Part shown: one piece after another, positions 28,488-38,339 of the stretch | How positions within the stretch are numbered: position 1 is the stretch's first letter | How the letters are laid out: each line of letters starts with the position of its first letter | Source: Candidatus Nanopelagicales bacterium | Lineage (GTDB): Bacteria > Actinomycetota > Actinomycetes > S36-B12 | Reading direction: 5' to 3' | Assembly (NCBI GenBank): GCA_018401415.1 | Contig: JAGYKV010000017.1 | Coordinates: 391,268 to 455,267, forward strand | DNA: 64,000 nt | Translations under genes and position numbers: made by a program | Notes under the pieces: model-generated | Seen by the model: the letters and a program-made list of their open reading frames with translations, nothing else | Told to the model about the DNA's origin: nothing | Databases searched by the model: none

Positions 28488-29795
28488 ATGCGAGTTGCGG
28501 TTGTGGGCGCTGGTCCCGCTGGCATTTACGCTGCCGAATCCCTTGCCACCGATCATGACGTTGAAGTTGACGTATTTGACACCCTGCCTGTGCCCTGCGG
28601 ACTGGTTCGCTACGGGGTCGCACCTGATCATTTTTCTATTCGATCGGTTCGAGACAAATTGGTTGAGACGCTTGAGCATTCCAATGTTCGATTCTTCGGT
28701 AATGTGACGGTCGGAACCGATATTTCAGCGGATGAACTCACAAGCATGTATGACGCAGTTATTTACACATACGGCGCTTCCCAGGATCGAGTCCTTGGCA
28801 TAGAGGGAGAGGATTCAGATTCATGTTTCGCGGCGACTGAGTTTGTCAAGTGGTACACGGGGCACCCCGATGCCCAGGATTTCTCTGACAAATTGGCACG
28901 TGCACAGCATGTAGTTGTTATTGGACTGGGCAATGTTGCTGTTGATGTCGCCAGGGTTCTTCTGAAATCTCCTATCAAAATGACCGAGACCGATATGCCC
29001 GAACACGTTCTTCAGGCCTTGAGGGATAGCACCGTCAGGAGGGTTCATGTCGTTGGCCGAAGAGGGCCGCAGCATGCGACTTTCACCACTAAAGAACTTA
29101 AGGAGTTGGGGGAGTTAGCTGGGGTTTCAGTGCACTTACAGGCCAGTGACTTACCGAGCAGTGACGCGGAGGCAAGCGAAGGCAACCGGGTCATTGAACG
29201 AAATCTTAAAGTCATGCGGGAGTGGACCCAAAGAGACCAGGTGGATTCGCCCAAAATCATCGACTTTATGTTCTACTCGACTCCCCAGGAATACTCCGAA
29301 ACTGATTCTGAGCTGATTGTGGAACATATGACTATACGTCCTGATGGAAAAATTGAGCCATCAGGTCGCATAGAACGAATCCCTGCTGACCTTGTGATTC
29401 GAAGTGTCGGATACAAAGGAGCACACTTACCGGGCGTCGCATTCGATTCCGCAAGAAGCGTTATTCCGAGCGTCGATGGCAAGATCATTGGTATGGAGAG
29501 ATCATATGTTGCCGGGTGGATCAAGCGAGGTCCGTCTGGAATCATCGGTACAAACAAAAAAGATGCTGTGGCCACCGTGGCAACATTAGTCTCTGATCTT
29601 TCCAATCGACCCAGTAGCGCTCAACCGCCTGATTATGTGGTGTCAATTCTCAAGGATCGTGGCGTTGATTACGTTGACGTTTCGGGATGGAAGAGGATTG
29701 ATGCTGCAGAACGAGAACTCGGGTCTTCAGGTGGTAAGGAAAGAACCACGATTCACGACCGTCATGCCATGTTAAACCTCGCCAAGGGTCCTTAG
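28488..29795 (+). CDS. fprA: FAD-dependent ferredoxin-NADP+ reductase (FprA-like)
   Basis: 435 residues, adrenodoxin-reductase type. N-terminal FAD motif VVGAGPAGIYAAE, then CGLVRYGVAPDH, NADP-site VIGLGNVAVDVARVL and VGRRGPQHATFTTKEL, with a C-terminal GWIKRGPSGIIGTNKKDA block. All match mycobacterial FprA. ATG 28488 is chosen: GAGAGG lies about ten bases upstream and the FAD motif starts at residue 4; an in-frame TTG at 28452 is less likely. Moves electrons between NADPH and ferredoxins. A thioredoxin-like ferredoxin gene is convergent immediately downstream. Confidence 0.93.
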   Translation: MRVAVVGAGPAGIYAAESLATDHDVEVDVFDTLPVPCGLVRYGVAPDHFSIRSVRDKLVETLEHSNVRFFGNVTVGTDISADELTSMYDAVIYTYGASQDRVLGIEGEDSDSCFAATEFVKWYTGHPDAQDFSDKLARAQHVVVIGLGNVAVDVARVLLKSPIKMTETDMPEHVLQALRDSTVRRVHVVGRRGPQHATFTTKELKELGELAGVSVHLQASDLPSSDAEASEGNRVIERNLKVMREWTQRDQVDSPKIIDFMFYSTPQEYSETDSELIVEHMTIRPDGKIEPSGRIERIPADLVIRSVGYKGAHLPGVAFDSARSVIPSVDGKIIGMERSYVAGWIKRGPSGIIGTNKKDAVATVATLVSDLSNRPSSAQPPDYVVSILKDRGVDYVDVSGWKRIDAAERELGSSGGKERTTIHDRHAMLNLAKGP

Positions 29796-29827
29796 TTTGT
29801 CTGCCGCTCAGGATTTGCCCGAAATAG

Positions 29828-30646
29828 TCACGGTAGGTCTGAAAGCAGCACGCTCTGCGGAGTGGATAATTCGCCCCCACAGGATTCCGGCCGCTCCTCA
29901 CCCAAATAAGGCCTGATGTGAAAAGTCTTCGGTGTCCCATCGAGGTGCCCACGGTGCGTGTGCGGTGCATCAGGACAGGTATCACCCTGTTCATCCCATG
30001 AAATTGACCAATATTCGGTCACATACGTTTCAAGCACTTGATGGCACTGACTCAGGTGACTACGACCTCGAACATGGGCAAGTGGGATCTCGCCGTGGCG
30101 AACCAGACCAACGGCAGCATCGACCGAAAGACGTCCGAGTACGAGATTCCCGGGCAGGTACAGGCATGTTGGGGCAAATCTATGACCGCCGATGTGGGTT
30201 GACTCCCACACGAATCCTCGTTCTGTTTCAGTCAACTCCTTGCCGAGAGATTTTCGTAAGGACAGCCCATCAATGGAACAGCATTGATCTCGCGCCCCAT
30301 TGGTGCAAATAACCAACATGGGCGGAGCCGGGGTGGCTCGGGTCACATCTGGGATGTCGGCCAAAGATGGCATCTGACCGTGGAGCAATTGATCCGTACC
30401 GTGCGAAATCCAAAAATGAACGTCGTTGGTGACGTGACGAGACGCGTGTTGGCGGACCAAAAGAATTTTGTAGGAATGGCGCAACGCCCACTGTTTCAGG
30501 CCGACAGAAACCACCTGATTCACGGCATGAGACCCCCACGCACCGTCTGAGCGAATGAGTAGCCAACCTTCAGCAAGAGGGGCAGTCCCGGCAAGCTGTT
30601 CAGGCAATGCCTGGGATGAGCAACGAGCCCGACCGCTTAAGTTCAC
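29828..30646 (-). CDS. Thioredoxin-like [2Fe-2S] ferredoxin family (sucrase/ferredoxin-like)
   Basis: 272 residues. CTNGARDQCCSIDG near residue 113 is the hallmark Cys motif of the actinobacterial sucrase-ferredoxin-like family; WESTHIGGHRFAPTCLYLPG supplies the conserved His and third Cys region. Both fit a C-terminal thioredoxin-like ferredoxin fold that binds a 2Fe-2S cluster. GTG 30646 has TAGAAT nine bases upstream on the minus strand. It converges on the fprA gene 33 bases away; electron exchange with that reductase is an inference. Redox partner and role are unknown. Confidence 0.8.
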   Translation of the reverse strand: MNLSGRARCSSQALPEQLAGTAPLAEGWLLIRSDGAWGSHAVNQVVSVGLKQWALRHSYKILLVRQHASRHVTNDVHFWISHGTDQLLHGQMPSLADIPDVTRATPAPPMLVICTNGARDQCCSIDGLSLRKSLGKELTETERGFVWESTHIGGHRFAPTCLYLPGNLVLGRLSVDAAVGLVRHGEIPLAHVRGRSHLSQCHQVLETYVTEYWSISWDEQGDTCPDAPHTHRGHLDGTPKTFHIRPYLGEERPESCGGELSTPQSVLLSDLP

Positions 30647-30665
30647 AGAATCACGATTCTAGGAA

Positions 30666-33113
30666 TCATGGAGATAGATCTCCTGAAATTGAATCGATGG
30701 GCAGCGACAGTGGCACCCCGGTACCGTCTCGCCGGTTATCGGGTTGAGGTAAATAGGCGGGCATACCGCTGGATGTTGCTCCTCGCGCAGGTCCGGGTCC
30801 GGCCCACGCTTTGAGCACCAGATCCTCGCCCGCACGGAATTTGTGGCATCGGACACCCGCTGTGGCTCGACCTTTTGTGGGGTATTCGGATAGAAATGTT
30901 ACTTTGGCATTACCCAATTCAGTTCCAGGTAGGGCTTGACTTGATCCGGAAACGGTCGCAACCACGTTCGCGTCGGTGGGCGTGACTATTCCACCAAAAA
31001 CGATATGGGCACCATTGAGTTTCATTCCTAACACGCCGCCTGCCGAACGTCCCTGAGCCCGAAGGCCACTCATCGAGAACCTCAGCAATTGACCCTGTGA
31101 ACTCACCAAGACGATATCGCTCTTATCAAATTCAGGTGCAGCGGAACCTATGGCTGCGATAACCGAGTCATGGGGCTCCAGTCGAATCACATCCCATTGT
31201 GATCGACTAATCGCATGACCCGCTGCCAGTCGCTTTACAACACCTGAGCGAGTGATGATCAGGATTTCCGAGTCAATGGGACAGATGGCCACGGCTTGAT
31301 CGCCGCGCGGTAGATCGACGAATGCACCCAGTGGACCCCCACCGCTAATTGCCGGGACGCCAACGGTGCTTGGAATATTGGGAATATCCACAACGGAAAC
31401 TCGGTGAACATTCCCACTGGTGGAAACTATCCCGATGTCCCCGCGAGTATGTGCGGGTATGACGGAGATAATGCAATCATGTGGGTTGCGCTGAATCGAA
31501 GCATCCATTGGCTTCGCGGGCAATGAATACGTGGTTGTCCGCGCTAGCAGACCGGTGCTGGACATGAGAACAAAACATGGCTCATTTGGAACCTCGAGTT
31601 CCACAGAAGTTTTGTGAACTTGCATTCCGGATGATTCCAAGAGGAGTGTTCGGCGCGGAGTAGCGTGCTTGGCGGCAGCTTCACCCAATTCGACACTGAC
31701 CCTCTCGCGCAGCTGTGAAGGATTGGCGAGGAGTTCCTCCAGATTTTCAATATTATTTCGCAGGGATTCGGACTCCTTTTCTAATTCCAGTCGCGAAAAC
31801 TTGGTGAGACGGCGTAAAGGCATTTCGAGGATGTAGTTGGCTTGTAGATCGGATAAATCAAAAATCTCGATCAGACGTGCCTTTGCCTCTGCCGAGTCAT
31901 CACTGTTTCTGATCACTTGAATTACTTCGTCAATATCCAGTATCGCGATGAGTAATCCGTCGAGGAGATGAAGGCGATCCTGTGCCACTTGTTTGCGGTA
32001 CTCACTCCTGCGGGTAATTACCTCAAGTCGGTGGTCAATAAAAACCTGGAGAAGATCTCGAATTCCCAATGTTTGCGGTTGCCCTTTCACGAGGGTTACT
32101 GCATTGATGGTGAAGGATTCCTCGAGGGGCGTCATTTTGAATAGCTGTTCAAGAATTGCTTCGGGCGAGAAAGTACTCTTACATTCAATCACCAAGTTCA
32201 ATCCAGAATCACCATCGGTTAAATCAACGATGTCGGAGATCCCTTGGATCTTCTTTGCGATGACGAGTTCTTTAACGCGTTCGATTATTCGCTCAGGTCC
32301 CACGTTGGTGGGTAGCTCAGTAACAACTATCCCTCGTTTTCTCGGGGTGACCTGTTCAATTCTTGTGCGAGCTCGAATTTTGAACGACCCACGCCCGGTC
32401 TCGTATGCCTCTCGAATCCCATCAAGTCCGGTGATAACGCCGCCGGTGGCAAAATCCGGGCCGGGCATGAATGCCATGAGTTGTTCAAGGGTTGAATCTG
32501 GGTGGGCAATGAGTTGCCGGGTTGCGTTAACAACTTCAGTTAAATTATGAGGGGCAAGATTCGTTGCCATCCCAACCGCAATTCCGCTGGCGCCATTAAC
32601 AACAAGATTGGGAATGGCTGCGGGAAGAACAACAGGTTCGACCTCACGACCATCATAATTCGGAGTGAGGTCAACAACATTTTCTTCAATTCCCTCAGTC
32701 ATAGACACTGCCGATGCAGCCAACCGAGCTTCCGTGTATCTCATGGCAGCGGGACCATCGTCTAAGGATCCGAAGTTTCCATGACCGTCGATGAGGGGAA
32801 GCCGAAGGGAAAAATCCTGAGCCATTCGAACTAATGCGTCATAGATGGCTGAATCACCATGAGGATGCAGCCGGCCCATGACTTCGCCCACCACCCGGGC
32901 GCTCTTGACATGTCCACGATCCGGCCTCAATCCCATTTGTGCCATCTGGAAAAGAATTCGGCGCTGGACCGGTTTGAGGCCGTCACGAGCATCGGGGAGG
33001 GCTCGTGAATAAATCACCGAATAGGCATATTCCAAAAAAGAGCCACGCATCTCTTCTGCGACATCGATGTCGATAATTCTTGGTCCAGTCGACGCAAGCT
33101 TCTTTGGACTCAT
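30666..33113 (-). CDS. parC: DNA topoisomerase IV (type IIA) subunit A
   Basis: Breakage-reunion subunit, partner of ParE. 815 residues. Quinolone-determining region [20 protein letters not shown] with the usual Ser; catalytic Tyr in [11 protein letters not shown] near residue 128. A coiled-coil gate region (about 440-480) and a beta-pinwheel C-terminal domain (about 510-800) follow; I see no GyrA-box QRRGGxG, which supports ParC over GyrA. AAAGGA lies four bases before ATG 33113. A 14-bp tandem repeat lies 67 bases upstream. Confidence 0.93.
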   Translation of the reverse strand: MSPKKLASTGPRIIDIDVAEEMRGSFLEYAYSVIYSRALPDARDGLKPVQRRILFQMAQMGLRPDRGHVKSARVVGEVMGRLHPHGDSAIYDALVRMAQDFSLRLPLIDGHGNFGSLDDGPAAMRYTEARLAASAVSMTEGIEENVVDLTPNYDGREVEPVVLPAAIPNLVVNGASGIAVGMATNLAPHNLTEVVNATRQLIAHPDSTLEQLMAFMPGPDFATGGVITGLDGIREAYETGRGSFKIRARTRIEQVTPRKRGIVVTELPTNVGPERIIERVKELVIAKKIQGISDIVDLTDGDSGLNLVIECKSTFSPEAILEQLFKMTPLEESFTINAVTLVKGQPQTLGIRDLLQVFIDHRLEVITRRSEYRKQVAQDRLHLLDGLLIAILDIDEVIQVIRNSDDSAEAKARLIEIFDLSDLQANYILEMPLRRLTKFSRLELEKESESLRNNIENLEELLANPSQLRERVSVELGEAAAKHATPRRTLLLESSGMQVHKTSVELEVPNEPCFVLMSSTGLLARTTTYSLPAKPMDASIQRNPHDCIISVIPAHTRGDIGIVSTSGNVHRVSVVDIPNIPSTVGVPAISGGGPLGAFVDLPRGDQAVAICPIDSEILIITRSGVVKRLAAGHAISRSQWDVIRLEPHDSVIAAIGSAAPEFDKSDIVLVSSQGQLLRFSMSGLRAQGRSAGGVLGMKLNGAHIVFGGIVTPTDANVVATVSGSSQALPGTELGNAKVTFLSEYPTKGRATAGVRCHKFRAGEDLVLKAWAGPGPARGATSSGMPAYLPQPDNRRDGTGVPLSLPIDSISGDLSP

Positions 33114-33179
33114 GATTCCTTTCTGGTTGAATACTTTATGTGTAAACCATCTGACTGAGGGGCATTGACAGTTGTCACC

Positions 33180-33249
33180 GAGACAGTCATGGCGAGACAG
33201 TCATGGCGAGACAGTCATGGCGAGACAGTCATGGCGACACAGTCAATTG
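33180..33249. repeat. 14-bp tandem repeat between psuK and parC
   Basis: GAGACAGTCATGGC is repeated four times exactly (33180-33235), with a fifth degenerate unit GACACAGTCAATTG to 33249. It lies in the non-coding gap between the psuK stop and the parC start (both minus strand), with related TTGACAGTTGTCAC at 33165-33178 on the other side. Confidence 0.95.
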
Positions 33250-34236
33250 TCACGAATTCCCCGACATTGGACTAGCACCGACACGGGAAAGGGCTTGTGC
33301 CGCGGTGCTATTTCCTTCATGGAGCGCCAATTGGAGATCTCCATGATTCGGGACCCATGCATGCAAGAAACCGGCATTAAATGCATCGCCTGCCCCAACG
33401 GTTGACTGGATCTGGGGAACTAACCGGCATTCCGCAATTACCAAGTCGCCGGAATCGCTCATGGCCATGGAGCCTGCCTCGCCCAGGGTGACAACGACCA
33501 CGCGGTCTCTATTCGAATCCGTGTCGAGGAGGGTCAATAATTCTTGAAGGATTTCCTCGGGCGGTGGCAACAGTTTGCTCTTGAGGCTCGTAGCCGATCT
33601 GAACAATTCTTCTGCTTCCTCCTGATTGGCCAGCAGTACATTACTCAACTTAAGTCCCTTGCGAATCGCGCTCACATGATGTGAAATGAGGGCATGAGAT
33701 GCTGGATCTAAGCTGACGGTGGCACCAAGGTCGCGCGCTTTCTGGAGAGCGTTGATCGCAGTGTCACCCGTTTGCTGGTGAAACAACGAGTAGGCCGAAA
33801 GATGAAAGTGGCTCAGACTTTCATGTGGCCACAGTTGGTCGAGAACGGCCATTCCAAGATTCGCATTCGCCCCGGCACTTGGGATCATGGTTCGGGATCC
33901 ATCGCCCTCAGTTATCACTATGCACATTCCTGTTGGAGCTTGGGGATCACGTGCAAAAAGGGGAACGACTCCAAGTGCTTGCATTGCCTTCTCCGCGGAT
34001 TGACCGGCGATATCCTCTCCGACTGCGCCGAAAAGAACCACTCGATCGCCCAAAAGACTCAACCATGATGCTGTATTTGCTGCGCTTCCACCCTGAGTGA
34101 GTTGCACCTCCGTGGGAAGATCACTGCCCCTAGTCCTAATCAGGGATTCGAGGGATGGAATACGCAGATCTATATCGATCATGATGTCGCCCATAACCGC
34201 GATCGAAACAAACTTTGTCATATCCGTGATGCCCAT
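33250..34236 (-). CDS. psuK: PfkB-family kinase, probably pseudouridine kinase
   Basis: 328 residues, ribokinase fold. N-terminal dinucleotide Gly motif QLTQGGSAANTASWLSLLG and C-terminal PfkB signature STVGAGDAFNAGFLHAW with the catalytic Asp. It overlaps psuG by 19 bp on the same strand, which makes pseudouridine the likely substrate: kinase to pseudouridine 5'-phosphate, then PsuG cleavage. The start could be ATG 34236 or ATG 34221 (MTKFVSIAVMGD). On sequence alone, ribose or another sugar cannot be excluded. Confidence 0.87.
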   Translation of the reverse strand: MGITDMTKFVSIAVMGDIMIDIDLRIPSLESLIRTRGSDLPTEVQLTQGGSAANTASWLSLLGDRVVLFGAVGEDIAGQSAEKAMQALGVVPLFARDPQAPTGMCIVITEGDGSRTMIPSAGANANLGMAVLDQLWPHESLSHFHLSAYSLFHQQTGDTAINALQKARDLGATVSLDPASHALISHHVSAIRKGLKLSNVLLANQEEAEELFRSATSLKSKLLPPPEEILQELLTLLDTDSNRDRVVVVTLGEAGSMAMSDSGDLVIAECRLVPQIQSTVGAGDAFNAGFLHAWVPNHGDLQLALHEGNSTAAQALSRVGASPMSGNS

Positions 34237-35162
34237 GAGGTGCTAGACGCCACGGCGATGCGAGCAGCAAGTTCGGCATTTCGAACGATTATGTTGGCAT
34301 TCACAATCAAACTCGCGCCATGTGTGGACCGATGAAAATGATCAAGTAAAAACGGAGTGACCGCTTTGCCAGTGATACCACGGTCTCGGGCCAAGTTAAG
34401 GCCTTCCCTCAGGACGTGATCATGAAGATCGGGATCTAATTGTTGGTCGGGTGGTAAGGGGTTGGCAACTACTAGGCCACTTACGATTCCTAGATTGTGT
34501 CGCGTTGAAATGACCTGGGCTACCGATTCGGGATCGTCCAGTCGCCAATCGACCGTGTGCCCTGAATCTGTGAGGTAGAAACCCGGAAATTGGTGAGAGC
34601 CGTACCCAATAACTCCCACATTCAACGTTTCGAGTCGTTCCAGGGTAGCGCGCACGTCCAAGATCGATTTAACTCCTGAACAGACCACGGTCATGGGAAT
34701 AGAACTCAGTGCAATGAGGTCGGCAGACTCGTCCCAACTATCGCGAGCTTGGCGATGCACACCCCCAAGACCACCCGTCGCGAAAATCGTGATACCAGCC
34801 CTGTTCGCGAGATGACTGGTGGCAGCCACCGTTGTGGCTGCATAGCCCGACTGGGCACAAACTATTCCCAGATCTCGAATACTTGCTTTTGAGACATCTC
34901 CCCGTGTTGCAATTTCTTCGATCTGTTCCGAGGTGAGTCCAATGTGGACTCTTCCCGCAAGCACCGCAATGGTTGCGGGTGCCGCACCGCGTGATCTGAC
35001 CATGTCTTCAACTTCGCCAGCAACCCGAATATTCTCTGGTTTGGGCAAACCATGGCTGATAATTGTGGATTCAAGAGCCACGATTGGCCTGCCACTTGCG
35101 AGTGCCTCTTGCACCTCAGGGTGAACGGTGAAAGTGCTGGAATCCAAGGCTCGTGGTGTCAC
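34218..35162 (-). CDS. psuG: Pseudouridine-5'-phosphate glycosidase
   Basis: 314 residues. Family motifs ALESTIISHGLPKPEN near the N-terminus, AAPATIAVLAGRVHIGL, the FATGGLGGVHR loop with active-site residues and VVCSGVKSILD. Splits pseudouridine 5'-phosphate to uracil and ribose 5-phosphate, for pyrimidine salvage from RNA turnover. GTG 35162 has TAATGT six bases upstream (plus 35169-35174 read on the minus strand) and no ribosome site, so it is probably leaderless. Divergent from DUF5998 with only 30 bp between start codons. Confidence 0.95.
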   Translation of the reverse strand: MTPRALDSSTFTVHPEVQEALASGRPIVALESTIISHGLPKPENIRVAGEVEDMVRSRGAAPATIAVLAGRVHIGLTSEQIEEIATRGDVSKASIRDLGIVCAQSGYAATTVAATSHLANRAGITIFATGGLGGVHRQARDSWDESADLIALSSIPMTVVCSGVKSILDVRATLERLETLNVGVIGYGSHQFPGFYLTDSGHTVDWRLDDPESVAQVISTRHNLGIVSGLVVANPLPPDQQLDPDLHDHVLREGLNLARDRGITGKAVTPFLLDHFHRSTHGASLIVNANIIVRNAELAARIAVASSTSWASRI

Positions 35163-35168
35163 AAAGAG

Positions 35169-35184
35169 ACATTAGCCCTAGACT
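35169..35184. promoter_or_regulatory. Back-to-back -10 elements of psuG and the DUF5998 gene
   Basis: TAATGT on the minus strand (35174-35169) stands six bases before the psuG GTG, and TAGACT on the plus strand (35179-35184) stands eight bases before the DUF5998 ATG. Four bases separate the two elements, so polymerase cannot occupy both promoters together. Confidence 0.65.
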
Positions 35185-35192
35185 CTATTTCA

Positions 35193-35768
35193 ATGAAATC
35201 CGGTGTCCACGAAGATCAATTGAGAACTGATCTTGAGCGTCATGGCTACTATCCAGAGGTTGTGTTCGACGCTCTCGCCACCGCGCTGGGCCATGAGTCT
35301 CTTGATGCATTTGTGGTACAGCATGAAGCCGCGTTCGATCGAGATGAATTACACCGTCACATGACCGTCGTGGCGCTGACATCAACACGGTTGCTCGTCA
35401 GCCATACGGACGAACACCATCTTGATGGCATACCTCATGCATCTTCGTCTACGGAAGCCGTGCGCTTAGACAAAATCGACTCGATCGTTGTAACGCGCGT
35501 TGTGCGTGACCCCGCAGGCTCTACGGGGGCTGTGGCTACCATCGAAGTTGTGCTCACAATCGGATGGGGGGCCGTCAATCGAATTGAACTTGAGGTCGCA
35601 TCCTGTGGTGATCCGAGTTGCGATGCTGATCACGGATATACAGGCACCTCAAGCAATGATGACTTCTCCCTACGAGTCTCAGAGGCCGCCGACGGCGCAG
35701 ACACGGTCGAGCGACTTCTGCAGTTCTCTGCAGAGTTATCACAAGCAACCGCAACCCGGCTTGCATAA
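35193..35768 (+). CDS. DUF5998 family protein
   Basis: 191 residues, starting MKSGVHEDQLRTDLERHGYYPEVV. An N-terminal helical part is followed by a PH-like beta-rich region (LTSTRLLVSHTDEH; VRLDKIDSIVVTRVVRDP; IELEVASCGDPSCDADHG). The DUF5998 family is restricted to Actinobacteria and commonly adjacent to the alkaline-phosphatase-type gene that follows here. Function unknown. The start at 35193 is supported by TAGACT eight bases upstream. Confidence 0.85.
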   Translation: MKSGVHEDQLRTDLERHGYYPEVVFDALATALGHESLDAFVVQHEAAFDRDELHRHMTVVALTSTRLLVSHTDEHHLDGIPHASSSTEAVRLDKIDSIVVTRVVRDPAGSTGAVATIEVVLTIGWGAVNRIELEVASCGDPSCDADHGYTGTSSNDDFSLRVSEAADGADTVERLLQFSAELSQATATRLA

Positions 35769-35780
35769 AAGATCCTGTGC

Positions 35781-36893
35781 ATGAGTCATTTCGATATTCC
35801 CGATCGTCGTATCAGTATCAAAGATGTCGTCCCTACGGCTCTCGTTGCACTCGGAGTACTTTCGGGAGATGCTGTTATTCCCATTCCTCCCTCGCGTCAT
35901 GTAGTCATTCTTCTCATCGATGGATTAGGGGAATATCAGCTTCAAGATCACATAACTCATGCACCTGTGTTCCAATATGGCTCTCCCGGATTCATCGCAA
36001 CTGAATTTCCGAGCACGACCCCTGTCGTCCTCGGGTCACTAGGGACTGGACTGGGTCCGGGAGAGCATGGTCTAGTCGGTGCGTCCTTCTGGGTTCCAGA
36101 GGATGAACAGATGCTCGCTCCGTTGAAGTGGGGATCGACTCCACATCCGTTGTCAATCGCGCCCGATAAAACGCTCTTTGAGCTTGCTGGCGAGGCTGGC
36201 GTCGATGTTGCGACCATAGCGCCTTCGAAGCACCAACAGTCGGGCTTAACCAGATCAGTTCTGCGAGGTCCCAGCTACCTTGGCGCGAACTCACCCGCGG
36301 AAATTCTTCATGCCTTTTCACAGCGACATGAGAGCATTCATCCAACTCAGCCTGCTCTCACCTACATTTATTGGCCAGATCTTGATCGATTAGGGCATGT
36401 ATATGGAGTGGGCTCACCCCAATGGGTTGACGGCCTGTGCACGGTAAATACGTTGGCGGGTGCACTTGTGGAGAATCTCACTGGGGGCGAGGCACTCGTG
36501 GTGACATCCGACCATGGAATGATCACCTGCCCTCCGGAATCGCGAATCAATATTGATGAATTTTCCAGTCTGAGTGAATCCATCATGAGAATCGGCGGAG
36601 AGCCACGTGTCAGGCATGTCTATTGTCATGATGGCGCGCAGCGTGATGCTCAAGTGACTTGGCAATCCATTCTTGGAGAGCGCGCTCACGTCTTTACGCG
36701 TGAAGAGTGCATTGAGAATGGTCTTTATTTGTTCACCGATGGTTCCATGGCTGAACGAATAGGCGATCTCGTGGTGATCGCCGTTGGGGATCACATGGTG
36801 ACAAGCCGCACGGATCCGTTGTCCTCAAGCCTTTTGGGCCAGCATGGCGCATTAACACCCCAAGAGATGTATGTTCCGCTGAGAATTTTCTAG
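35781..36893 (+). CDS. Nucleotide pyrophosphatase/phosphodiesterase, alkaline phosphatase superfamily
   Basis: 370 residues, no signal peptide. Metal-binding Asp in LLIDGLGEYQL, nucleophilic Thr in TEFPSTTPVVLGSLGTG, then WPDLDRLGHVYG and TSDHGM, the four metal-site segments of type I nucleotide pyrophosphatases. Predicted to hydrolyse a phosphodiester or pyrophosphate; substrate unknown. It starts 12 bases after DUF5998, so the two are likely co-transcribed; thymidine kinase follows. Confidence 0.9.
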   Translation: MSHFDIPDRRISIKDVVPTALVALGVLSGDAVIPIPPSRHVVILLIDGLGEYQLQDHITHAPVFQYGSPGFIATEFPSTTPVVLGSLGTGLGPGEHGLVGASFWVPEDEQMLAPLKWGSTPHPLSIAPDKTLFELAGEAGVDVATIAPSKHQQSGLTRSVLRGPSYLGANSPAEILHAFSQRHESIHPTQPALTYIYWPDLDRLGHVYGVGSPQWVDGLCTVNTLAGALVENLTGGEALVVTSDHGMITCPPESRINIDEFSSLSESIMRIGGEPRVRHVYCHDGAQRDAQVTWQSILGERAHVFTREECIENGLYLFTDGSMAERIGDLVVIAVGDHMVTSRTDPLSSSLLGQHGALTPQEMYVPLRIF

Positions 36894-36947
36894 CGCGAGC
36901 ACGGTAGTTGAGTGCTCAACGAAGAAGAATTATGGAAGTATGTCGCT

Positions 36948-37607
36948 GTGGCTGAATTGGTCTTTTACGCGGGAACCATGGACTGTGGCAAATCAACTCT
37001 GGCATTGCAGACTGATCACAATCACGCATCGCGGGGTCGATCCGGTGTTGTCTTCACTCGTTTGGATCGAGCAGGTACATCGGTATTATCCAGTCGACTT
37101 GGGCTCGAGGTTCCTGCGGTCGAGGTCGACTCCGAGTTGAATTTTCGACGCTATGTAGTGGATCGCTTGTCCGCAGGACATCGCATCGACTATCTAATTT
37201 GCGATGAAGCCCAGTTCTATACCCCTGATCAGATCGAGCAAATAGCTCAATTGGTCGACGACCTGTCCATTGACGCATATGCATTCGGGATCATGACCGA
37301 TTTTCGAACAAAGCTTTTTCCAGGTTCTGCCAGACTGGTAGAGCTCGCAGACCGGGTTCAGTATTTACAAGTTGAGGCTTTATGTTGGTGCGGGCAGCGA
37401 GCCTTGCATAACGCCAGGACTATTGCTGGTCATATGACCATTGACGGTGATCAAGTTCTTGTGGGCGATGTCAACAGCACCGAGGAAATCTCTTATGAAG
37501 TTCTTTGCAGGCGCCATTACTGGGCGCACCTGACGGCGAAGACCGCAAGAAGTTCACATATTTCAACGGAACCGTTGCCATTTGGTCAAAGGGAAGCAGG
37601 TGACTAG
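36948..37607 (+). CDS. tdk: Thymidine kinase
   Basis: Phosphorylates thymidine to dTMP for salvage. Type II TK: P-loop GTMDCGKSTLALQ, DEAQFYTPDQI, and zinc ribbon CWCGQRALHN...CRRHY. From GTG 36948 it has 219 residues and begins MAELVFYAGTMDCG like actinobacterial TKs; GGAAG is about eight bases upstream. An in-frame GTG at 36912 adds 12 residues. Its stop overlaps the convergent sepH stop by four bases. Confidence 0.95.
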   Translation: MAELVFYAGTMDCGKSTLALQTDHNHASRGRSGVVFTRLDRAGTSVLSSRLGLEVPAVEVDSELNFRRYVVDRLSAGHRIDYLICDEAQFYTPDQIEQIAQLVDDLSIDAYAFGIMTDFRTKLFPGSARLVELADRVQYLQVEALCWCGQRALHNARTIAGHMTIDGDQVLVGDVNSTEEISYEVLCRRHYWAHLTAKTARSSHISTEPLPFGQREAGD

Positions 37608-38302
37608 GAAGTTTCCTTAGGTCCACCGAAAAGGATCTCGTCCCAACTCGGAACTTTCGCCCGACCACGCTTTGTTTTCTTAGCGGGAACTCTCGAGTCC
37701 GCACTGATATCCAGCGGAAGTTCAGCGTCCAGCGGAAGTTCAGAGCTGCGTTGTGCATCTGTCATGGGGCTTGATTCGTGATCAGGTTCGAGTTCGGGCA
37801 CGGCGACTAAGCGGACCGGTTCGGTGACTTCAATGACCACCGTGTCCGTCACATTGGAGGGATCGCCTTGGGTGTCACCTGCCAACTCATGTACAGCATC
37901 GGATTTTCTTCGAGTGGGACGTACCGGAGCCACCCCCATCCACGATCGAGCTACATCGTTGAGGGGGTGAACGGTATTGCCGGTGGGTTCAAAATTCCAC
38001 AGTGCTACCGAGCCGTCGAGTGTTGCGCTGACAATCCATTGACGGTCCCGGTAGTAGCTGTCCCAGACCAAAGGATGTGACTTGGTTAATTCAGACACGA
38101 TCTCTGCCAGAGTGGTTCCACCACGAGTGGAATGAACATAGGTTGCCTGTGCCCGCTCAACTACGTACGCACGCTCGCCAAGTTGTGGCTCTGCGTATCG
38201 AATAACGCGATCTAGCTGCCATCCGGTTTCTGCAGCTATCCCTTCAGGAGACTCGCCTGCCCGCACACGAAATTGAATCTCGCGGGGGCTGAGCGCATCC
38301 AG
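37604..38302 (-). CDS. sepH: Division protein SepH (DUF3071), N-terminally short, apparent CTG start
   Basis: SepH binds FtsZ and promotes Z-ring assembly in Actinobacteria. The conserved helix-turn-helix part is present (LSPREIQFRVRAGESPEG; ERAYVVERAQATYV; WDSYYRDRQWIVSA), then a low-complexity acidic linker (ELPLDAELPLD) and a basic tail with VPSWDEILFG, the usual C-terminal motif. The reading frame opens after a TGA at 38345-38347 and has no ATG, GTG or TTG before the conserved segment. A CTG at 38302-38300 follows AAAGGAG by six bases and is the best start, giving 232 residues without the ~50-residue N-terminal strand region of other SepH. Confidence 0.85.
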   Translation of the reverse strand: MDALSPREIQFRVRAGESPEGIAAETGWQLDRVIRYAEPQLGERAYVVERAQATYVHSTRGGTTLAEIVSELTKSHPLVWDSYYRDRQWIVSATLDGSVALWNFEPTGNTVHPLNDVARSWMGVAPVRPTRRKSDAVHELAGDTQGDPSNVTDTVVIEVTEPVRLVAVPELEPDHESSPMTDAQRSSELPLDAELPLDISADSRVPAKKTKRGRAKVPSWDEILFGGPKETS

Positions 38303-38339
38303 GGCGTACTCCTTTACGTCAATTTTCTGTTCACTTAAG

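Noticed and set aside
33165..33249. CRISPR-like array
   Set aside because: Units are 14 bp, directly abutting with no spacers; there are no cas genes nearby.
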